From Hafnia alvei (GTDB taxonomy: Bacteria; Pseudomonadota; Gammaproteobacteria; Enterobacterales; Enterobacteriaceae), in assembly GCF_900095695.1 (NCBI RefSeq), contig NZ_FMIQ01000055.1, forward strand, positions 62,001 through 126,000: DNA of 64,000 nucleotides, given 5' to 3'. The notes under the pieces are model-generated. The model was not told where the DNA came from, did no database searches, and saw only the letters and a program-made list of their open reading frames with translations. This document shows positions 55,314 through 64,000 of the stretch, in pieces. The first letter of the stretch is position 1, and the number at the start of each line of letters is the position of its first letter. Position numbers and translations under genes: made by a program.

Positions 55314-56531
55314 TTAGGGTACCAGTGACGCACTTACGGTGAGTAAATTGATATTTTTCGGATCTCTCTTTTCGAGATAAGCCGCTTTTTCTTTGAAGAT
55401 TGCGTCAGGGTAGGCTCTTTCAGCGGCTAAAATATTGCCTACGGCCTCGTTTTCATCGAATTTTAATTCAGGGAACGGCCACGGTGCAGGATTGTCGATT
55501 TGTTGAGCCACGACGAGTAATGCTTGTTTAAGATTGTGATCGTCTAAATCGAAATGCCACATATCTATACCCGTTAGTTCGCCATAGCGCGCTAGGCGCA
55601 TAAAAGCCGAAAGAGAGAAATTGGTGTAGTGCCATGAACGCGTTCTCTCTATTTCTTCGGTGAGCAATCCTTTGTTATCTATTTGAGCCGCTAAATGACG
55701 CAGTTGGGCAATTTTTAATTGGCGGCGAGCGACTTCAGGCTGATCGGTAAATAACGAAAAAGCAACGACCTGAGTATCAAAAAATGTGCCGTGGTTATTG
55801 TGCCAGTTGCTTTCTTCAAATCCATTTTCACTGGTCAATAACCATTGGTTAAACTGCTTATACCAGTGCTTAATGGCTCGATAATTTTTCTCGCTCAGCG
55901 TATTTGCTGGACGAATCAGCTCAATACTGTCCATGACGTCGATTAAGGCTCGGCTATCGATAATACCTATTCCACGTCCATCAACAATTCCCGGAATCGC
56001 CTGAGCATAAGCCAAACTCGGGTTCATCTTTGTTTTAGGTGTCACAAACCACGCGCTGGCGAGCTCTGCTGCCTTTTGGGCATAAACAGCTTTGCCCGTG
56101 AAGTAATAAGCCAGCCCTAGCCTTTTCATATCTTTGGCGAAATGCGCCATGCGTTCACTGTCTGTAGCGTCAGTTTTGGTATCTGGATTGGTTTTTCCAT
56201 CTTGGCGAATATAGGGGAGGTGATTGGGTGTATTGGGATTTGGCCACCAATAAGTACCAAAACTATAGTAGTCATGTTTATTATTCGATGCGGGAGAAAG
56301 GCTTTTATCGACCACGCTGTAATTGGCGTGTTTAAGCGCGATGTTTGCCTCGGTGATGAGTTGCTCGAAAGCCGGCTGCAACGCAGATGCTGGCTGTGTC
56401 AGTTGTTGTTTACTCGCGGCTAATGCTTCTGGCGAGTAAGTAAAATAGCGAGACTCGGCCGCATGGCTTAATGCTATAGAGCTGAATAACACGCATGAAA
56501 TAACGCTGACGAGTAATTTAATCTTCATCAT
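55314..56531 (-). CDS. Secreted alginate-lyase-superfamily polysaccharide lyase (PL38/PL5-like)
   Basis: The 405-residue precursor has a signal peptide ending ALSHAAES, then an all-alpha (alpha/alpha)-toroid alginate_lyase domain. Characteristic elements are YYSFGTYWWPNP, the catalytic-region NWHNNHGTFFDTQVVA (about residue 243) and ERTRSWHYTNFSLSAFMRLA with its His/Tyr pair. The cleaved uronan (alginate, glucuronan or other) cannot be told from sequence. It appears intact and sits between kdgM and the heparinase-type gene, spaced 27 and 15 bases. Confidence 0.82.
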   Translation of the reverse strand: MMKIKLLVSVISCVLFSSIALSHAAESRYFTYSPEALAASKQQLTQPASALQPAFEQLITEANIALKHANYSVVDKSLSPASNNKHDYYSFGTYWWPNPNTPNHLPYIRQDGKTNPDTKTDATDSERMAHFAKDMKRLGLAYYFTGKAVYAQKAAELASAWFVTPKTKMNPSLAYAQAIPGIVDGRGIGIIDSRALIDVMDSIELIRPANTLSEKNYRAIKHWYKQFNQWLLTSENGFEESNWHNNHGTFFDTQVVAFSLFTDQPEVARRQLKIAQLRHLAAQIDNKGLLTEEIERTRSWHYTNFSLSAFMRLARYGELTGIDMWHFDLDDHNLKQALLVVAQQIDNPAPWPFPELKFDENEAVGNILAAERAYPDAIFKEKAAYLEKRDPKNINLLTVSASLVP

Positions 56532-56558
56532 TTTTCCTATTCAAATTTGTTTTTTGGG

Positions 56559-57314
56559 TTACAAGGTAAATGTCATGCCAATACGATAGCGTGATTCAGG
56601 AATATTTCCTTCGCCGTCGTAATATCCTTGTTTATCTAAATAATCATATTCGATGTATGGGCTAAACCAATCGTTCCACTTATAGCGCAGTGTGAAAGCA
56701 TTTTCCGTAGACCAGGTTTTCCCATTTTTATATTCATACTGATCGCTCGCATGTTTATAGACCGTGCCTTGATATAATACGCTCCACTGTTTATTTATTT
56801 TATAACCAAGATATAAATCTAAGCGATTAACGCTATCGCGATGATATTCGCCATTATCATTTGTCGTTTCATAATCATTGTAATCATAACGATAGCGTAG
56901 GCTGGTGCTTAGTTGGGGTGTTATTTTATAGTTGATCCTGAAATAAGGCCGAATCTGTGTGCCTTTACTGCTCCAGTGTAAAATGCCACCGGGCTGAAGA
57001 CTCCATTTATCGGTTAATGTGTAGGTATAGTTGGTCTCGATTTCGTTATAGTCCGAAGTAATGTCTCCCAACGAATGGGCACTATCGCTTTGATCGGCGC
57101 CGTTAGGCCCTTTACCATTGTTTTTGTTGTTCTTATTATCGGTCTCCATACTGGCCCACCAGCCATTTTTCCAGCTTTCGCTGACTTTAAAGCGGGACTC
57201 ATAGCTGTGGCTTCCTGCTCGATATCCGCCACGTACGTCGAAGGTAAGCGCATGAGAGATGAGGGGGGTCGCTGCAATCAGTAAACTGATTACAGAAATA
57301 ATCTGTTTTTTCAT
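56559..57314 (-). CDS. KdgM-family oligouronide-specific outer-membrane porin
   Basis: The 251-residue precursor has a signal peptide ending SHALTFD and opens DVRGGYRAGSHSYESRFKVSESWKNGWWASME, typical of KdgM, followed by about 12 alternating amphipathic strands and a C-terminal RYRIGMTFTL barrel end. An unusual NKNNKNNGKGPNGADQSDSAHS loop lies near residue 65. KdgM porins let acidic oligosaccharides into the periplasm. It is nine bases downstream of the MFS gene. Confidence 0.9.
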   Translation of the reverse strand: MKKQIISVISLLIAATPLISHALTFDVRGGYRAGSHSYESRFKVSESWKNGWWASMETDNKNNKNNGKGPNGADQSDSAHSLGDITSDYNEIETNYTYTLTDKWSLQPGGILHWSSKGTQIRPYFRINYKITPQLSTSLRYRYDYNDYETTNDNGEYHRDSVNRLDLYLGYKINKQWSVLYQGTVYKHASDQYEYKNGKTWSTENAFTLRYKWNDWFSPYIEYDYLDKQGYYDGEGNIPESRYRIGMTFTL

Positions 57315-57323
57315 GTTATTCCC

Positions 57324-58595
57324 TTATATGAAAGCAGTTTGCTGCGTGGTGTTATGCGTTTTTTTCTCTTTGACCAAGGTCCATAAGAAGGCGGCACCAA
57401 TAAGATCAAAGAACCCTAAGCCGACAAAGAAGAAGTTGTAACCAATCACGGCGACGGACGCGCCTAAGAACATTGAGAAAAGAAAGTTTCCCGTTCCCCC
57501 GCTGAGCGCGGCGAAACCGGTCGCCGTTGCCACTTCGGATTTATTAAATAAATCTGACGACATGGTGATAACGGTAATAGAGAGACATTGATGTGCAAAA
57601 CCAGCAATGCAAAATAGTGCGACAGCCAAATAGATATTTTCGACGTGGCAGATAAACGCCATGCTGACCATGAGACAGGCCGCAAAGGTGTAGGTAATAC
57701 GGCGTGAATTAATAATGGTGATGCCGCGATTATTTAAATAGCGCGCCATTATTCCTGAGAAAATACAGCCTAAATCTGAGGTTAAAAAAGGGAGCCAGGT
57801 AAACATAGCCACATGAGCCATATCGAGATGACGTTCGGTGACTAAATAAAGAGGCATCCAATAATGCAACGTTCCCCATGCGGGATCGGCCATAAAACGC
57901 GGCAGGGAAATGCCCCATAAATTGCGATTAGTGAGCATATCCTTGAGTTTAACTCGCTGGACGTTCTCCGTAGATTTCACCTGCCCATCGGCGATCAAAA
58001 TACGCTCTTCATCTGATAACGCCGGATTTTTTTCTGGTGACTGATAAAAAAATAGCCATAGAACCACCCAGATGAGACCAACCGCACCGGTGATAATAAA
58101 GGACATTTCCCAGTTATATTCGAGTATTGCCCAAACTACCAAGGGAGGCGCCAGCATTGCGCCGAGGGACGTTCCCATACTGTAGATCCCGCAGGCCAAG
58201 CCGCGCTCTTTAGCGGGAAACCATTCAGCCACTACTTTCATACCGGCAGGATTTGCCGAAGATTCAGTAACGCCCATGGTACCTCGCCAAAATGCGAGAG
58301 ACTGCCAGCCGCCAGCCGTGCCATGCGCCATATTGGCAACAGACCAACCGATAGCAAAAATGGCAATTCCCCTCTTAACACCGATGATATCGATGACGTA
58401 TCCCACCACCGGCGCAGCCAGCGCGTAGGTTGCTTGAAATGCACTGACGACGTATGAATATTGTTGCTGTGTGATGCCAAGTTCTTTAATTAAGGTTGGC
58501 GCGGCAATTCCTAATGCGCTGCGAGATAAATAGTTGGTGATTGTCCCTACGGTAACGAGCGCAATTATCCACCAACGTAATCCTTTAACTTTCAT
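57324..58595 (-). CDS. MFS transporter of the ACS family (hexuronate/ExuT-like)
   Basis: The 423-residue protein with 12 membrane segments shares the anion:cation symporter hallmarks: TITNYLSRSALGIAAPTLIKELGIT at TM1, R.GMGVTESSANPAGMKVVAEWFPAKERGLACGIYSMGTSLGAMLAPP through TM4-5, and WISLPRF/ADPAWGT-like elements before TM7. ExuT-type relatives take up hexuronates. It is the first gene of a four-gene minus-strand operon and probably imports the mono- or di-uronides released by the lyases. Confidence 0.88.
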   Translation of the reverse strand: MKVKGLRWWIIALVTVGTITNYLSRSALGIAAPTLIKELGITQQQYSYVVSAFQATYALAAPVVGYVIDIIGVKRGIAIFAIGWSVANMAHGTAGGWQSLAFWRGTMGVTESSANPAGMKVVAEWFPAKERGLACGIYSMGTSLGAMLAPPLVVWAILEYNWEMSFIITGAVGLIWVVLWLFFYQSPEKNPALSDEERILIADGQVKSTENVQRVKLKDMLTNRNLWGISLPRFMADPAWGTLHYWMPLYLVTERHLDMAHVAMFTWLPFLTSDLGCIFSGIMARYLNNRGITIINSRRITYTFAACLMVSMAFICHVENIYLAVALFCIAGFAHQCLSITVITMSSDLFNKSEVATATGFAALSGGTGNFLFSMFLGASVAVIGYNFFFVGLGFFDLIGAAFLWTLVKEKKTHNTTQQTAFI

Positions 58596-58618
58596 CCGTT
58601 ATCCACCTTTTCTATTTT

Positions 58619-58637
58619 GTGAAACGATGTTTTATTA
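58619..58637. promoter_or_regulatory. Putative KdgR operator for the uronide operon
   Basis: GTGAAACGATGTTTTATT has the GAAA-N6-TTT palindromic form of KdgR sites (consensus about GAAA-N6-TTTCA), with one arm imperfect. It lies 24-42 bases before the MFS start, where a repressor would block transcription. Confidence 0.5.
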
Positions 58638-58900
58638 AAACAGATTTAATGTTTTGTTTATTGTGATCGATGATCAATATATTGATATTGTTGCATTTTT
58701 TTCATGAATGATTTTTTGGGACATATTATTGCTATCGATCATTTAATTTTATAATCGTGAGAAGAAGTATTTTTGTTTGAAATAAACGGGAAGGAACTCA
58801 ATAGATTGGTGTTTTTTAGCCGGAGCTAATAAATAAGTTATTACTACAAATAGCGGCTTATTTAATTTGTGGCGAATGGAAAACGTCGCGGAGAGTGGGG

Positions 58901-58930
58901 AACGCCACCCAAAAAGTCGCGGATGGCGTT
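58901..58930 (-). other. Strong hairpin downstream of hisI
   Basis: On the minus strand AACGCCATCC and GGGTGGCGTT pair over ten positions (one T-G) around a ten-base loop, 26 bases after the hisI stop. No T run follows. It likely marks the 3' end of the his operon mRNA. Confidence 0.6.
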
Positions 58931-58956
58931 AAATAAGAAGAGGATAAATTCAGCGG

Positions 58957-59579
58957 CTATTTCTCATGCCGTTGGCGTAAATTATTAATCACCGCGCTGA
59001 GGTCCAGATCTTGATCCTGTAGCAATACCATCAGGTGATACATCAGGTCTGAGGCTTCATTCACCAGTTCGTCGCGGTCGTGCACCGTGGCGGCTAGCGC
59101 GGTTTCCACGCCTTCTTCTCCCACTTTCTGCGCGATACGCTTGGTGCCGCTGGCGTATAGGCTCGCGGTATAAGAGCTTTTCGGATCGGCATTTTTACGC
59201 TCTGCCAGCAACTGTTCTAACTGGAACAAAAATGCCCAGTCGGAGGCGGCAGGAGAGAAACAGCTGCTAGTCCCTTTGTGGCAGGTTGGGCCCTGAGGCT
59301 CCGCCAGAACCAGCAACGTATCGTTATCGCAGTCAGGCGTGATGCTGACAACGCTGAGGAAGTGGCCTGAGCTTTCGCCTTTGGTCCACAGGCGCTGCTT
59401 AGTACGCGAGTAAAACGTTACGTGGCGGCTACGATTGGTTTCATCGAGTGCTTCAGGTGTCATATAGCCCAGCATGAGCACTTCGCCGGATACCGCATGT
59501 TGAACGATCGCAGGCATCAGGTTATCGACTTTGTTCCAATCTAATTGTTCTTTCTGCTGTTCAGATAAAAAGGATTCTT

Positions 59580-59586
<7 letters not shown>
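58957..59586 (-). CDS. hisI: HisI(E), bifunctional phosphoribosyl-AMP cyclohydrolase / phosphoribosyl-ATP pyrophosphatase
   Basis: The 209-residue fusion has the cyclohydrolase domain first (about residues 1-115; [38 protein letters not shown], with metal-binding DCDNDT and CHKGTSSCF) and the pyrophosphatase domain after ([29 protein letters not shown]). It catalyses steps 2 and 3 of histidine synthesis. It overlaps hisF by seven bases and closes the operon. The N-terminus is about six residues longer than in E. coli. Confidence 0.97.

Positions 59587-64000
<4,414 letters not shown>

Larger units (their letters stand above)
58596..58956. other. Control region upstream of the uronide operon and downstream of hisI
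   Basis: 361 AT-rich bases. They hold a KdgR-like palindrome close to the MFS start, a TGTGATCGATGATCAA that could be a weak CRP half-site (58662-58677), and a hairpin behind hisI. No regulator gene or ORF is present. Confidence 0.5.

Noticed and set aside
58662-58677. CRP site before the uronide operon
   Set aside because: Only the left half TGTGA is good; the right half does not match at the correct spacing.

Overview
The window looks like chromosomal DNA of an enterobacterium outside the Escherichia/Salmonella core, most likely a Hafnia-like member of the Hafniaceae. This is inferred from gene content and recalled protein similarity; no search was run. Most genes have clear E. coli or Salmonella counterparts of near-identical length (sbcB, yeeA, the yhf operon, proVWX, dinG-ybiB, cycA, mepS, lpxT, yeiR, efpL, mtr, dga operon, torYZ, his operon), but gene order is heavily rearranged. 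There are no rRNA or tRNA genes, no CRISPR array, and no insertion sequence or prophage that I can see.

Layout. 1-5.1 kb: end of a PlaP-type amino-acid permease, a HigBA-like toxin-antitoxin pair, rarD, sbcB and yeeA. 5.2-12.7 kb: a complete yhfZYXVWUTS-type operon of unknown function (regulator, PRD protein, alanine-racemase-like and aminotransferase-like PLP proteins, phosphopentomutase-like and phosphotriesterase-like enzymes, membrane transporter). 12.7-16.3 kb: proU (proVWX), the osmoprotectant ABC importer, on the minus strand. 16.7-21.4 kb: dinG-ybiB and a FepE/Wzz O-antigen chain-length regulator. 21.5-26.1 kb: cycA, mepS, lpxT, yeiR. 26.4-32.7 kb: an orphan fimbrial-like secreted protein, then a hexuronate group (uxuR, pdeN, yeiQ, uxuA) with operator-like palindromes. 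32.7-35.2 kb: efpL, mtr, yeiW. 35.3-42.8 kb: the D-glucosaminate operon dgaR-dgaABCDEF, with a textbook sigma-54 promoter. 42.8-50.6 kb: setB, a DinJ-YafQ toxin-antitoxin pair, torYZ, an M20 amidohydrolase and ybiI. 50.6-58.6 kb: an accessory uronide-polysaccharide uptake and cleavage locus (alginate-export-type porin, periplasmic VOC protein, heparinase-II/III-type lyase, alginate-lyase-like protein, KdgM porin, hexuronate-type MFS carrier). 58.9-64 kb: the his operon from hisI back into hisD on the minus strand.

How the genes work together. Several blocks feed acidic or amino sugars into central metabolism: lyases, KdgM and MFS carrier for oligouronides; UxuA/YeiQ/UxuR for hexuronates; the Dga PTS, ammonia-lyase and aldolase for D-glucosaminate. 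The E. coli block setB-yeiW-efpL-yeiQ-yeiR-lpxT-mepS-pdeN is recognisable but has been opened by the dga operon, mtr, uxuA, uxuR and a fimbrial-like gene.

The most striking signal is in the uronide locus. Three genes (porin, VOC protein, heparinase-type lyase) each carry one single-base frameshift; two lie exactly in 5-base homopolymers and the third is best explained by a short homopolymer. Every other gene in the window reads through. This is either genuine decay of one pathway, or switching or recoding at homopolymers, or clustered sequencing error. The best candidate for an undescribed system is the intact yhf operon, whose biochemical role is not established, here subdivided by two internal hairpins.
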